This document shows positions 34,187 to 42,634 of a stretch of DNA of 64,000 nucleotides, one piece after another (the first letter of the stretch is position 1; every line of letters begins with the position of its first letter). Origin of the DNA: Bacillus proteolyticus (lineage in GTDB: Bacteria; Bacillota; Bacilli; Bacillales; Bacillaceae_G); contig NZ_MACH01000127.1 of NCBI RefSeq assembly GCF_001884065.1, forward strand, positions 62,001 to 126,000, written 5' to 3'. A program made the position numbers and the translations under genes. The notes below the pieces were generated by a model. That model saw only the letters and a program-made list of their open reading frames with translations. It searched no databases and was not told the origin of the DNA.

Positions 34187-34368
34187 AAAAAGATTTTTCA
34201 TTTTATCAAATTAGACAGCCACCATACAATGTAACTTATTACTTAAAATGTTACATTCATTTCACCATAAATACTAGAAATAATAAAAAATAGTGATATA
34301 CTGAGATTATCTAAAAAATATGTTACATTCAAAACCTTGATTTTATTAACTTTGAAAAGAGGAATTAA

Positions 34369-34944
34369 ATGACCACTAAGAAAAGCAAAAAGGACGAGAT
34401 CAAAGATGTACAGCCTATTAGGTCATTAGATAAATTAGAGGATATGAAATGGTCGCTAAAAAAGTGGTGTGGAGATCGTGACTACACACTTTTTCTTTTA
34501 GGAATCAATACTGGATTAAGAGTAAGTGATTTATTGAGGCTTAAGATTGCTGACATTAAGGGAAAACAGAAAATAACGGTTAAAGAGGGGAAAACAGAAA
34601 AATCCCGTACAATACACTTAACTAATATCTACAAGGAATTAAATGATTATATAAACACACTGGAAGGAACTGAATGGCTGTTCCCTTCTCGTAAGGGCGA
34701 TAAACCTATAAGCAGAATACAAGCATACAGACAGCTAAATAAAGCATCTGATATGGTAGACATTCCTGACGGTATAGGAACTCACACTATGAGAAAAACG
34801 TTTGGCTACTGGTACTATAAACAAACTAAGGATATAGCAACCCTACAAACTATCCTTAATCACTCACATCCTGAGATCACTTTAAGATATATCGGAATAA
34901 CTGACGAAGAAATAGAGAATAGCTTATCTAATTTTGTACTATAA
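34369..34944 (+). CDS. Catalytic-domain tyrosine recombinase
   Basis: A 191-residue protein containing only the catalytic domain: GLRVSDLLRL (first Arg), KSRTIHL, THTMRKTFGYWYY (HxxR) and LNHSHPEITLRYIGI (His and nucleophile Tyr). Full-length phage integrases are about twice as long because of an N-terminal arm-binding domain that is absent here. GAGGAA precedes ATG 34369. Element integration is better explained by the serine recombinase, so this one may resolve or invert DNA. Confidence 0.88.
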   Translation: MTTKKSKKDEIKDVQPIRSLDKLEDMKWSLKKWCGDRDYTLFLLGINTGLRVSDLLRLKIADIKGKQKITVKEGKTEKSRTIHLTNIYKELNDYINTLEGTEWLFPSRKGDKPISRIQAYRQLNKASDMVDIPDGIGTHTMRKTFGYWYYKQTKDIATLQTILNHSHPEITLRYIGITDEEIENSLSNFVL

Positions 34945-35252
34945 GGACATTAGGTTTAACAACTTAGTGTCTTTTTTATTTCTATTTATTAGAACTAATA
35001 CTAAACCAGTGAGAAAATAAGCGTTATGCATAGCTGGTTCAATTACAGTTGATCTTCCTAGTAAACTTCAAACAAAAAACCCTTTATACTAATGGTTTGT
35101 GCATAAAAAAATTATGGTGGGCTTTCTGTATTCAGGGCATACAATCTTTATTTAATGCACAGTAATGCACAGGTCATCTTCCAGCCGGTCTCTTCAAATT
35201 TGAACAGCAACTAAATAAAAAGCCATTCCTTAATTGAATGACTTTTTTATAA
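34945..35252. other. Intergenic region after the mini recombinase
   Basis: 308 bases without a gene. A weak terminator (34945-34978, GACA-TTA...TTAGTGTC then T run) follows the recombinase. A terminator-like hairpin at 35217-35247 serves the convergent gene. The direct repeat AATGCACAG occurs twice around 35155-35172. Confidence 0.5.
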
Positions 35253-35747
35253 CTAGTAATTTTTTCTTGCCTCCGAGTAAACTGATTTAAGAAGATATTC
35301 CTTTTTTTCTTTTAATGTTTCTTGTAATTTCTTTAATTCCTCGATCTCTTCTACATATCTTGCTTCTGTATATTTTTCTAAGTAAATTTCACATTCTTTA
35401 ATGTAGTCATTTGTTTGGAGAAGGAGACTGTCACAATAAAGATTTACACACATTTCTAAACGTTGTTTTTTAACATCAAAACCACTTTTAAATTCTCTTT
35501 TTAACTTTTGTTCTTCCTGTTGTCTTCCTGCATACATTTTAGGTGGAAAAGTTTTATTAGTATCTTGAATGCCAACCTCTAAGTAATCATATAACTCATG
35601 AATTAGTAAGTAGATATCTTCTATTTTATCTCTTTTAAATTCTGTATTTTGTTTTCGATTATTAAAATATAAGTTTATTCCTGTAACTATTAAGGTTATT
35701 ACCCCTCCAAATATCGCACCAATTAGAACTAAATACTCTCTAGGCAC
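35253..35747 (-). CDS. Membrane-anchored coiled-coil protein
   Basis: A 164-residue protein with GTG start at 35747, GGGGGG 6 bases upstream. An N-terminal transmembrane helix (LVLIGAIFGGVITLIVTGINLYF) is followed by a basic stretch and a long cytoplasmic helical domain with coiled-coil potential (EIEELKKLQETLKEKKEYLL). This one-helix-plus-coil layout recurs in membrane effectors of defence loci. Not recognised; single gene. Confidence 0.65.
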   Translation of the reverse strand: MPREYLVLIGAIFGGVITLIVTGINLYFNNRKQNTEFKRDKIEDIYLLIHELYDYLEVGIQDTNKTFPPKMYAGRQQEEQKLKREFKSGFDVKKQRLEMCVNLYCDSLLLQTNDYIKECEIYLEKYTEARYVEEIEELKKLQETLKEKKEYLLKSVYSEARKNY

Positions 35748-35921
35748 TATTCTCCCCCCTTTTTCCCCTTTAAAATTCGACAAAAAAAAACTAATCCCTC
35801 TCTTATCTACATTTTCCTCCTTGTAATTATCAAACAATAAAAATCCTTATTTACTAACGGTTCACAATCTTTAATAATCCCAAGACGGTGTGCCTAATAA
35901 ATTATAGAAAAACAGCTATAT

Positions 35922-35957
35922 CAAAGGGTTATAATTTTAGTAAATCATAACCCTTTG
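35922..35957. repeat. Inverted repeat
   Basis: CAAAGGGTTAT (35922-35932) and ATAACCCTTTG (35947-35957) are perfect inverted copies around 14 bases. It lies in an 800-base stretch without protein genes. Confidence 0.6.
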
Positions 35958-36098
35958 GTACCTGTGATTAACAAGCTTAAAAAAACCTTATATATCAAGA
36001 GTTTATAGAGTTTAATAATCACAGTAAAATACCTGATCTAAGGACATTTAAATTGTAATTAACAACAACTATAAAGTTTCTCAGGTTCTCATTAAAAA

Positions 36099-36166
36099 TC
36101 AGACAATTAACAAACCCTTGATACGGTTGCTTTCATATCACTTTTCAAAAGTCAGACAATTAACAA
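36099..36166. repeat. 15-base direct repeat pair
   Basis: TCAGACAATTAACAA occurs at 36099-36113 and 36152-36166, 53 bases apart, upstream of the structured RNA candidate. Confidence 0.65.
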
Positions 36167-36266
36167 CCTGTAATTGATGCTGTTTGGCAAACTATATACT
36201 GTAAAGAACTGATAATAAATATTTATTTAATTAACTCTATAACAGTAATAAAGAATAAAAGATATA

Positions 36267-36508
36267 CCGAACAAGTTCGGGTGCTAAAGCACTAATATTA
36301 AAAAGAGTAACTACTAAATAATAGTATTACTTTTAAAGATTGTATGGAATGAAGCATAAGCGTAATGACATGGCGTAAGCAATAATACTTAATTAAATAT
36401 TGGCACCAGTAATAGCTGGGGCTATAGATCCTAAGTTAATATCCTTTAACAGTCATAACAGTGTATCTCTTTATCCTCTAATAGCTTAATAGCTGTTAGA
36501 GGTTTTTC
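36267..36508 (+). ncRNA. Orphan structured RNA candidate with its own terminator
   Basis: No protein frame fits, yet the plus strand is full of hairpins. CCGAAC-AA-GTTCGG (36267-36280) abuts GTGC-TAAA-GCAC (36281-36292). Then AGTAA-C-TACTA pairs with TAGTATTACT (36306-36332), and CAC-CAGTAATAG-CTGGGG-like stems follow. A strong terminator ends it at 36475-36507. The + strand has no gene for 1.3 kb upstream, so the terminator must serve a noncoding transcript. The 5' end is not defined. Confidence 0.6.
36475..36507 (+). terminator. Terminator of the orphan RNA
   Basis: CCTCTAA (36475-36481) and TTAGAGG (36496-36502), with inner AGCT-TAAT-AGCT, followed by TTTTT. Confidence 0.85.
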
Positions 36509-36523
36509 TGTTTGTAGCCAATA

Positions 36524-36550
36524 AAAAAAGAACAATCCAAATGGATTATT
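36524..36550 (-). terminator. Terminator of the serine recombinase gene
   Basis: On the minus strand GAATAATCC and GGATTGTTC pair around ATTT and are followed by TTTTTTT. The stem overlaps the recombinase stop. Confidence 0.75.
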
Positions 36551-38024
36551 CTGCTTTAAACCTTATTATTAGTTTTGGTGAAGAGTCACCTTTCTGATAA
36601 GACCAAAATATCCCACTAATTAAACCATGCAATAAACGGTTTATCTTCTCATCGGTGTAGCCTTCACCATCAAGAAAATGCCATTTACCTACAAGGCTTT
36701 CAATAGACTCTATTTGTTCCTTTAAATTATCTATTTTGACTGACTTATCTTCCTTTTCCAAAGCTGATATCTCTTCTTCAATTAGCTTTATTTCTTCTTG
36801 TCTTATAGCTTTTCTTTCTCTATAAGCAATAATATCTATTTCATCTTCTTCAAATAGAATACTGATCTTGTCTAAAGCCCTCTTAGACTTGTTCAATTGG
36901 CTTATTAGCTTTTCTTTTCTATATTGAATGTTATCTTCCTGTTTTCCTTCTTCAAACGTTTCTAGTGCCTTTAAAATATTATCTTTATATCCTAACACCT
37001 CTTCCTTAATCATAGCTAATATAGGATTGTAATAAAAACTTCTATTACCGCACTTACAATGCTTTATGTAAACTTTATTAAGACGTTTATGATTATTACA
37101 TCCTTGTATCTTTCCGCAGTTCGCACAGTATATAAGGTTACTTGTAGGGTATATTCTATTTTTACTTCTCGGTGCTTTAAATGAATACTCATTAACGATT
37201 TTATTGGCTGAATCCCATGTAACTTCATCCACTATTGCTGGATGTACATTATGAACTATTATCCAGTCTTCTTTAGGTCTAGGCTTATACTGACCAATAG
37301 TTTTATTACTCGCTATAGTTCCTTTATAAGCCTCATTATTTACAATTCGTACAATGCTATTGTATTTAAAATCGTAACCCTGTCTTGTTTTTATTCCCAT
37401 ATTATTTAATTGTCTAATAAGTGAGGGAATGGTTGTACCTTTAGTAATTTCAGAAAAAATAAACTGAATATCTTTAGCACGTTCATTAGGAACAAGTTTT
37501 TTTGTTTTAGTATCTTTGGTATAACCTAATGGTGCTATACCATTTGTCCAATGACCTTGTTTTTGGGCGTATTCTTTCCCTCTTCTCATACGTTTTAATA
37601 TTTGCTTGTATTCTCCACTAGCAATAAGATTAGTAATCCCTAATAATAAACTATCGTCATCTTTTGAAAGATCATACATTTTATACGGTGTGACTATGAA
37701 TGTTTCTGTTTGATAGAGGATCCGTTTAATATCACTAGCGTCATATTCATCTCTTGAAAGCCTATCTATATCCATTACTACAACAGCGTCAAAATAATCC
37801 TGTTGAACTCGGTCCAGTAACTTAACCATCTGTTCCCGTTTTATTATCGTACTACTTGACGCTACTTCTTCAAATATCTCAAATGACCAATTATTTTCAT
37901 TACATAATGCAATTAGTGTCTGACGGTGGTTATCTAATATTTGTTCTATCCCTAAGTTTTCTTCATCACGACTTAATCTTAAATATATTGCAACATGCTT
38001 TATATTCTCATTGTTAAATAACAT
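36546..38024 (-). CDS. Large serine recombinase (integrase)
   Basis: A 492-residue large serine integrase. The resolvase domain has catalytic Ser18 in AIYLRLSRDEE and the VVMDIDRLSRD segment. A recombinase domain follows (GIAPLGYTKD, NNEAYKGT), then a zinc ribbon CANCG...CKCG near residues 300-330 and a long C-terminal coiled coil for synapsis. GGTG is 5 bases before ATG 38024. Its gene lies 50 bases from the right attachment core, so it is the integrase that placed the element in comGA; excision usually needs a directionality factor not identified here. Confidence 0.95.
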   Translation of the reverse strand: MLFNNENIKHVAIYLRLSRDEENLGIEQILDNHRQTLIALCNENNWSFEIFEEVASSSTIIKREQMVKLLDRVQQDYFDAVVVMDIDRLSRDEYDASDIKRILYQTETFIVTPYKMYDLSKDDDSLLLGITNLIASGEYKQILKRMRRGKEYAQKQGHWTNGIAPLGYTKDTKTKKLVPNERAKDIQFIFSEITKGTTIPSLIRQLNNMGIKTRQGYDFKYNSIVRIVNNEAYKGTIASNKTIGQYKPRPKEDWIIVHNVHPAIVDEVTWDSANKIVNEYSFKAPRSKNRIYPTSNLIYCANCGKIQGCNNHKRLNKVYIKHCKCGNRSFYYNPILAMIKEEVLGYKDNILKALETFEEGKQEDNIQYRKEKLISQLNKSKRALDKISILFEEDEIDIIAYRERKAIRQEEIKLIEEEISALEKEDKSVKIDNLKEQIESIESLVGKWHFLDGEGYTDEKINRLLHGLISGIFWSYQKGDSSPKLIIRFKAE

Positions 38025-38070
38025 ATAATCACCTACCTAAAGACAATTATATATAGTCGCCCCTAAGAAC

Positions 38071-38514
38071 TCAACCAGTCGGCCCAGTAAATACGAGTAA
38101 TCCATGAGAATGCTTTAAAAAAGAGAGTAATTTTTCCGCTGAACTTGGAAATAACGAAAGATGAGACAATGGCTGAACAGATGCTTGTAAATGGAGGCGA
38201 ATAACGAGACTTTCTTGATATACTGTTGGAAGTGTTGAAAGGCGTAAATACACTTCTTGTCCATCAATTTGTAAGTCCAACGAACCATTTTGAGGTTTTC
38301 TCCTCTCTCCTATATCCATTGATGCTAAAAACTTAAAGTGCGAAACAAGCTTTTTGCCAAATTCCTTTTCAATACACCGTTTCGTAATTAAATCTTTTCC
38401 TATACGTAATTGAATTGCCACATCCTTCTGCCTGGGCACAATATGTAAGTCCGATGCTTGCACCCTACAAGCTTCTTTCATAATCGTATTCGCAAAAAGC
38501 TCGATACCATTCAT
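38071..38514 (-). pseudogene. comGA: comGA, 5' part, cut off by the inserted element
   Basis: Encodes residues 1-147 of ComGA, starting MNGIELFANTIMKEACRVQASDLHIVP and ending FTGPTG then a stop created by the element at 38071-38073. It holds the N-terminal domain and the first half of Walker A. GGAGGG is 7 bases before ATG 38514. The comG promoter should lie just upstream, so the other six comG genes, now beyond the element, are also separated from it. Confidence 0.95.
38073..38079. repeat. Right attachment core of the comGA element
   Basis: AACCAGT, identical to the left core. Inside the element it is preceded by CCTAAGAACT (38062-38071), the inverted partner of AGTTTTTAGG at the left end. 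Confidence 0.85.
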
Positions 38515-38719
38515 CAAATTTCCCTCCTCACCATGTATATATCATGAAGAACTGGAAAAGAAAAATTAGGACTTTTGTATTTTCACTAGGATAAAAAGGG
38601 GAAATATGTTTGTGAAATTATGAACAATTTCCGAATTATTGTCTGAAATTACCTATATGGAAGTTTATCTGTATTATAATGTTAATATCTTGGATAAAGT
38701 GATAAAGGTGGAGATCCTA

Positions 38720-39415
38720 ATGGAACAAGCTTTAAAAATTACAGGTGTGTTATCTGACCCTACTCGTTATTACATTTATAAATATATTTCTCAAAAGCAT
38801 AGTTACGTAACTGTACAAGAAATCGCAGATGAGTTTGACATTCATCCAAACGTAGCTCGTTTACATTTATCTAAATTAGAAGATGTTAATATGCTCAAAT
38901 CAGAAACAAAAAAAACTGGGAAAGGCGGAAGACCAAGCAGACTATACGTCTTGTCTCAAGATGTCATCCAGTTACAATTCCCATTTCGCGATTATCAATT
39001 ATTAGCACAGATAGCATTTAATTCACTGCTAAGCCTAGGTAGCGCTGGTGAAAAAGCGCTATATGAAACAGGGAAACAATTCGGCAAAGAATTAATGCAA
39101 CAACATATGCATCGCTTAAATGTAAGTGCAGAAGCATTGACGATAGAACAAAAAATGCAAATCGCAAAAGAAGCATTCTCAACAGCTGGTTTATCTCCTG
39201 CTTTTGAAATAAGTACGGATGGTACAAAAATTTTCTATGATGTACACAATTGTCCATTTAAAGAAGTTGCTGCGCATCATCCGACTGAAATTTGTAATAT
39301 GCACGGAGATATGATGAAGGGGATATTTGAAATCCTATTCCCGGACGTGGAATTAACACGGAACAATAGTCTACTAGATGGATGCAAATCTTGTAACTAT
39401 AAGGTTCAAATTTAG
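38720..39415 (+). CDS. ArsR/SufR-like winged-helix regulator with Cys-rich C-terminus
   Basis: A 231-residue protein. N-terminal winged helix (LSDPTRYYIYKYISQKHSYVTVQEIADEFDIHPNVARLHLSKLEDVNML), then a helical middle and a C-terminal Cys/His cluster: HNCPFKEVAAHHPTEICNMHG and DGCKSCNYKV. Four or more cysteines at the end recall the SufR-type iron-sulfur regulators; metal or cluster binding is inferred. AAGGTGGAG precedes ATG 38720. It diverges from comGA. Confidence 0.8.
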   Translation: MEQALKITGVLSDPTRYYIYKYISQKHSYVTVQEIADEFDIHPNVARLHLSKLEDVNMLKSETKKTGKGGRPSRLYVLSQDVIQLQFPFRDYQLLAQIAFNSLLSLGSAGEKALYETGKQFGKELMQQHMHRLNVSAEALTIEQKMQIAKEAFSTAGLSPAFEISTDGTKIFYDVHNCPFKEVAAHHPTEICNMHGDMMKGIFEILFPDVELTRNNSLLDGCKSCNYKVQI

Positions 39416-39546
39416 TTTTTCAACTAAGAAGAAGTCAATATTATAATTGGCTTCTTTCTTTTATATGAATGAATATTTACAATAGTTAGAAAAATAAACT
39501 ATAATGAAAAGAGGTTTTACTTTTTTTAGAAAAGGAGGGAGATGGC

Positions 39547-39789
39547 ATGGAGCGCATGTTTCGCGTTCTCGGCTTTTGGACTGGAATTTTCTCGGTTATG
39601 TTTTACGTAGGGGATATGCATTCGACCGCACTACTATTTTTAGGACAAACAGGATTCTTCGTACTTTTAAGTTATTTAAAATTAACAGAGCGTATGTATA
39701 TATACGTATTCGGGGCATATTTAACCGTTTTCTTCATCGGATTTACATGGTACACAACATTTTTACTTGTCCCTGGAGCTGGGCATTAA
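39547..39789 (+). CDS. yqgY: YqgY family (DUF2626) membrane protein
   Basis: An 80-residue protein, MERMFRVLGFWTGIFSVMFYVGDMHS..., with two to three hydrophobic helices, matching Bacillus YqgY (DUF2626) in length and sequence. AAGGAGGGAG precedes ATG 39547. Function unknown; its position near comGA is conserved in B. subtilis. Confidence 0.88.
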   Translation: MERMFRVLGFWTGIFSVMFYVGDMHSTALLFLGQTGFFVLLSYLKLTERMYIYVFGAYLTVFFIGFTWYTTFLLVPGAGH

Positions 39790-39790
39790 G

Positions 39791-39816
39791 AGATGGCAAA
39801 TTGCCATCTTTTTTTA
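39791..39816 (+). terminator. Terminator of yqgY
   Basis: AGATGGC and GCCATCT around AAATT followed by a T run. Confidence 0.85.
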
Positions 39817-39895
39817 ATTCCGTAATTCCCTAGTTGACTTATAGGTTTTATTACCTTATATTCTATATAACAGATTGGAATTAGGGGGAATCAAC

Positions 39896-41290
39896 ATGAA
39901 TACACTGCTTGTCGGAATTAACGTTGCAGTCATGCTCATTTTAGTTGGCGTATTGTATTATATGCAACGTAAGCATGTATCTTTTAATAAACGTGTATTT
40001 ACTGCTTTAGGAGTCGGAATTATCTTCGGTCTTATATTACAATTTATTTATGAGCCTACTTCTAAAGTAATTATCGACTCAAATAACTGGTTTGGTTTAA
40101 TTGGTAACGGTTATGTAAAATTGCTTCAAATGATTGTTATGCCACTTATTTTAGTATCTATTATTTCAGCATTTACAAAATTACAATTAACGAAAAACCT
40201 TGGTAAAATCAGTGGTCTTATTATCGGAATTTTAATTCTTACTACAGGAATTGCCGCAGCTGTCGGTATAGCTGCAAGCGCAGGATTTGATGTATCAGCA
40301 ACAGGTTTACAACAAGGTGATGCAGAATCTGCTCGTCTGAAATTAGTAGAAGAAAGATTTACTTCTATTGAAAAGACAACAATTCCAGACAAATTATTAG
40401 AATTGTTACCTACAAATCCGTTTCTTGATTTAACAGGTGCTCGTCCAACATCAACAATTTCTGTCGTAATATTTGCAGCCTTTATCGGTATTGCCTTTAT
40501 CGGTGTAAAACGAAAATATCCAGAACAAGCAGAGCTATTTAAGAAGATGCTTGATGCTGTATATGCAATCGTAATGCGTATGGTAACGTTAATTTTACGC
40601 CTTACTCCATACGGCGTATTAGCTCTTATGGCAAAAACAGTTGCTGGTAGCGATATAAATGCTATTTTAAAGCTTGGTAACTTCGTGTTAGCGTCTTACG
40701 TAGCACTTATCGTAATGTTCGTTATTCACTTATTATTAATTGCTCTATCTGGTTTAAATCCAATTCAATATTTGAAAAAGGTGTTCCCTGTATTAACATT
40801 TGCATTCACATCTCGCTCTAGTGCTGGTGCAATGCCATTAAATATTGAAGCACAAAAAGAAAAGCTTGGTATTTCTGAAGGAATTGCAAACTTCGCAGCT
40901 TCATTCGGGGTATCTATCGGTCAAAACGGTTGCGCAGGTATTTACCCAGCAATGCTTGCTATGATGGTCGCTCCAACTGTAGGAATTGATCCATTACAAC
41001 CACAATTTATTTTAACTTTAATCGCTGTCGTTGCTATTAGCTCATTCGGTGTTGCCGGCGTTGGTGGCGGTGCAACATTCGCAGCATTAATCGTATTATC
41101 TACAATGAACTTACCAATCGGTATTGTCGCTCTAGTTATCTCAGTTGAGCCATTAATCGATATGGGGCGTACAGCTCTTAACGTAAGTGGTTCTATGACA
41201 GCAGGTCTTATTTCTAGTAAATGGCTTGGAGAATTAGATCACGATACGTACAATCAAGACGAGGTAAAAACTGGTGAGATTGCTTCATAA
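39896..41290 (+). CDS. tcyP: L-cystine symporter TcyP
   Basis: A 464-residue DAACS-family sodium:substrate symporter with about 8 transmembrane helices and two re-entrant loops (TFAFTSRSSAGAMPLNIEA and GVAGVGGGATFAALIVLSTM). Sequence and length match B. subtilis TcyP, the main cystine importer. AGGGGG precedes ATG 39896. It supplies sulfur, which fits the nearby methionine genes. It is flanked by terminators and is transcribed alone. Confidence 0.92.
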   Translation: MNTLLVGINVAVMLILVGVLYYMQRKHVSFNKRVFTALGVGIIFGLILQFIYEPTSKVIIDSNNWFGLIGNGYVKLLQMIVMPLILVSIISAFTKLQLTKNLGKISGLIIGILILTTGIAAAVGIAASAGFDVSATGLQQGDAESARLKLVEERFTSIEKTTIPDKLLELLPTNPFLDLTGARPTSTISVVIFAAFIGIAFIGVKRKYPEQAELFKKMLDAVYAIVMRMVTLILRLTPYGVLALMAKTVAGSDINAILKLGNFVLASYVALIVMFVIHLLLIALSGLNPIQYLKKVFPVLTFAFTSRSSAGAMPLNIEAQKEKLGISEGIANFAASFGVSIGQNGCAGIYPAMLAMMVAPTVGIDPLQPQFILTLIAVVAISSFGVAGVGGGATFAALIVLSTMNLPIGIVALVISVEPLIDMGRTALNVSGSMTAGLISSKWLGELDHDTYNQDEVKTGEIAS

Positions 41291-41292
41291 TA

Positions 41293-41333
41293 AAAAAGGA
41301 CGCTAACAATTTATACTGTTAGCGTCTTTTTTA
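41293..41333. terminator. Terminator of tcyP
   Basis: GACGCTAACA and TGTTAGCGTC around ATTTATAC, with A and T tracts on the two sides. Confidence 0.9.
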
Positions 41334-41370
41334 TTATGTTCCATCTCTATACATCTTATCTTGAAAATTA

Positions 41371-41763
41371 TCACTCCAAGTATTCTTCTAGTTGCTCTTT
41401 TAACTCTTCCTCAATCTCATAATAAGATTCATCAACAAGTTCCCCTATTTTCTTACTCCCCAAAATCCTCGATTGAATTGGCATTCCTAAAAAAATATTT
41501 TCGCATTTCCAAATTGGAATATTATAAAATCCAATCATCTCTTTTTCTTCATCTAATATAGCTATGGCAACTGATGAATAATAACCCACCTCAAAAGGAT
41601 GCTCTTTATCTTTAACAAGTTCCATAGATAGTTCCATGTTTTTCTCTATGTATAAATATGAATACTCTTTAAAAAGTTCAAGTGATATTCGCTCTATTTC
41701 ATTCTCCATACATTGAATCTTCTCTTTCAACTCCAATGTAAGCTCCTGTGCTTTATATTTCAT
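41371..41763 (-). CDS. Unknown acidic protein
   Basis: A 130-residue soluble protein: N-terminal helix (MKYKAQELTLELKEKIQCMENEIERIS) then a domain with EVGYYSSVAIAILDEEKEMIGFYNIPIWKCE, ending in an acidic helix. AAGGAGG precedes ATG 41763; a 19-codon longer frame lacks a ribosome site. Not recognised. Confidence 0.65.
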   Translation of the reverse strand: MKYKAQELTLELKEKIQCMENEIERISLELFKEYSYLYIEKNMELSMELVKDKEHPFEVGYYSSVAIAILDEEKEMIGFYNIPIWKCENIFLGMPIQSRILGSKKIGELVDESYYEIEEELKEQLEEYLE

Positions 41764-41851
41764 TTCCGCCTCCTTAAACGTAGAAAAAGAGAATACAATA
41801 ACATATTCTCTTTTTCTCAAATATATTTCATTATCTCACAGCCCGTCCCTT

Positions 41852-42067
41852 TCACAAATAACCATTTTGCTCGCACCATGTATGAAATTGTCCTACGTCT
41901 ACTCCAACTAACACGATATCCTTTAGCTCTACATCAATACTTTGTTCTCCAATTACAATAGCAAAGTGGGATTCTAATTGTTTTTCGCTTTTCTTTACAG
42001 TTCCAATTCGGTTCCGATACGGTCCGTCTTTTATATATGCTTTTTGTCCTACAATATCAAAGTTCAA
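41852..42067 (-). CDS. DUF3912 family protein
   Basis: A 71-residue protein starting at TTG 42067 (MNFDIVGQKAYIKDGPYRNRIGTVKK), 6 bases after GAGGTG. The motif DIVGQKAYIKDGPYRNRIG matches DUF3912, a small family known from the B. cereus group, with a KOW-like turn. Function unknown. Confidence 0.8.
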   Translation of the reverse strand: MNFDIVGQKAYIKDGPYRNRIGTVKKSEKQLESHFAIVIGEQSIDVELKDIVLVGVDVGQFHTWCEQNGYL

Positions 42068-42249
42068 GATTCTCACCTCTTTTACTGCGCTCAAATTGGA
42101 AATACAATCTCCACCTCGAAAAATTTCCTTTCATTGCACTATTTCTCTATATATATGACGAAACAATAAAAGAGTCCTTCCTTCTTTACAATTATTTTTT
42201 CTTTGTTTCATTTTTATGATTGAAACGTAAAGTTTATAATAAAATACAC

Positions 42250-42286
42250 TTGGAAGCGCTTTCTGTGTAATTTTTTATGTTATAAT
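42250..42286 (+). promoter_or_regulatory. cre-like site over a promoter
   Basis: TTGGAAGCGCTTTCTG (42250-42265) fits the cre consensus at 15 of 16 positions, and TATAAT with an upstream TG follows at 42281-42286. CcpA binding would block transcription of the gene at 42320. Confidence 0.65.
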
Positions 42287-42319
42287 ATAAAAGTAGAACT
42301 TCGTAAAGAGGGTTAAAAA

Positions 42320-42631
42320 ATGAATACAAACATGATTAAAAAAGTAATTGAAGCATTAAAAGTATATGGCTTTCAGGATGTATCATTCTGTGAAGAAACG
42401 AAGCAATTCTTATTTCATAACGAAACCGATATTATGAGCGGCTATGCAAAAATAACATATAGTAGTCAATTCGAAAAATTTAACGTGCAAATTCATCCAA
42501 TTGAAACACATCACCAAGCAGAGTTACAAGAGGTTGAAAGACATATACAAGCTTGCATACGAAAAGTAGAGTATTTAAATGCACTTCTTACTGGACAAAC
42601 AAAGCTAGATGATAAAATTATTATTATGTAA
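42320..42631 (+). CDS. Unknown 103-residue protein
   Basis: MNTNMIKKVIEALKVYGFQDVSFCEETKQF..., then a strand-rich middle and a C-terminal helix (ELQEVERHIQACIRKVEYLNALLTG). GAGGG precedes ATG 42320. The cre-like site upstream hints at carbon control. Not recognised. Confidence 0.65.
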   Translation: MNTNMIKKVIEALKVYGFQDVSFCEETKQFLFHNETDIMSGYAKITYSSQFEKFNVQIHPIETHHQAELQEVERHIQACIRKVEYLNALLTGQTKLDDKIIIM

Positions 42632-42634
42632 AAA

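Larger units (their letters stand above)
26557..38079. mobile_element. 11.5-kb serine-recombinase element inserted in comGA
   Basis: Bounded by the 7-base direct repeat AACCAGT at 26557-26563 and 38073-38079. The large serine recombinase gene lies 50 bases inside the right end, as usual for such elements. Cargo: lipoprotein, small HTH protein, two broken genes, coiled-coil proteins, a reverse transcriptase-SLATT pair with a structured RNA, a mini tyrosine recombinase and a second structured RNA. No capsid, tail, replication or conjugation genes are seen, so it looks like a cargo or defence element rather than a full prophage. Confidence 0.93.

Noticed and set aside
26557-38079. Complete prophage or conjugative element
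   Set aside because: No capsid, portal, terminase, tail, lysis, replication or relaxase genes are seen; the element carries only recombinases and cargo.
38515-38719. A ComK box upstream of comGA
   Set aside because: A/T runs (AAAA and TTTT) are present but the AAAA-N5-TTTT pairing with proper spacing is not; no site is claimed.
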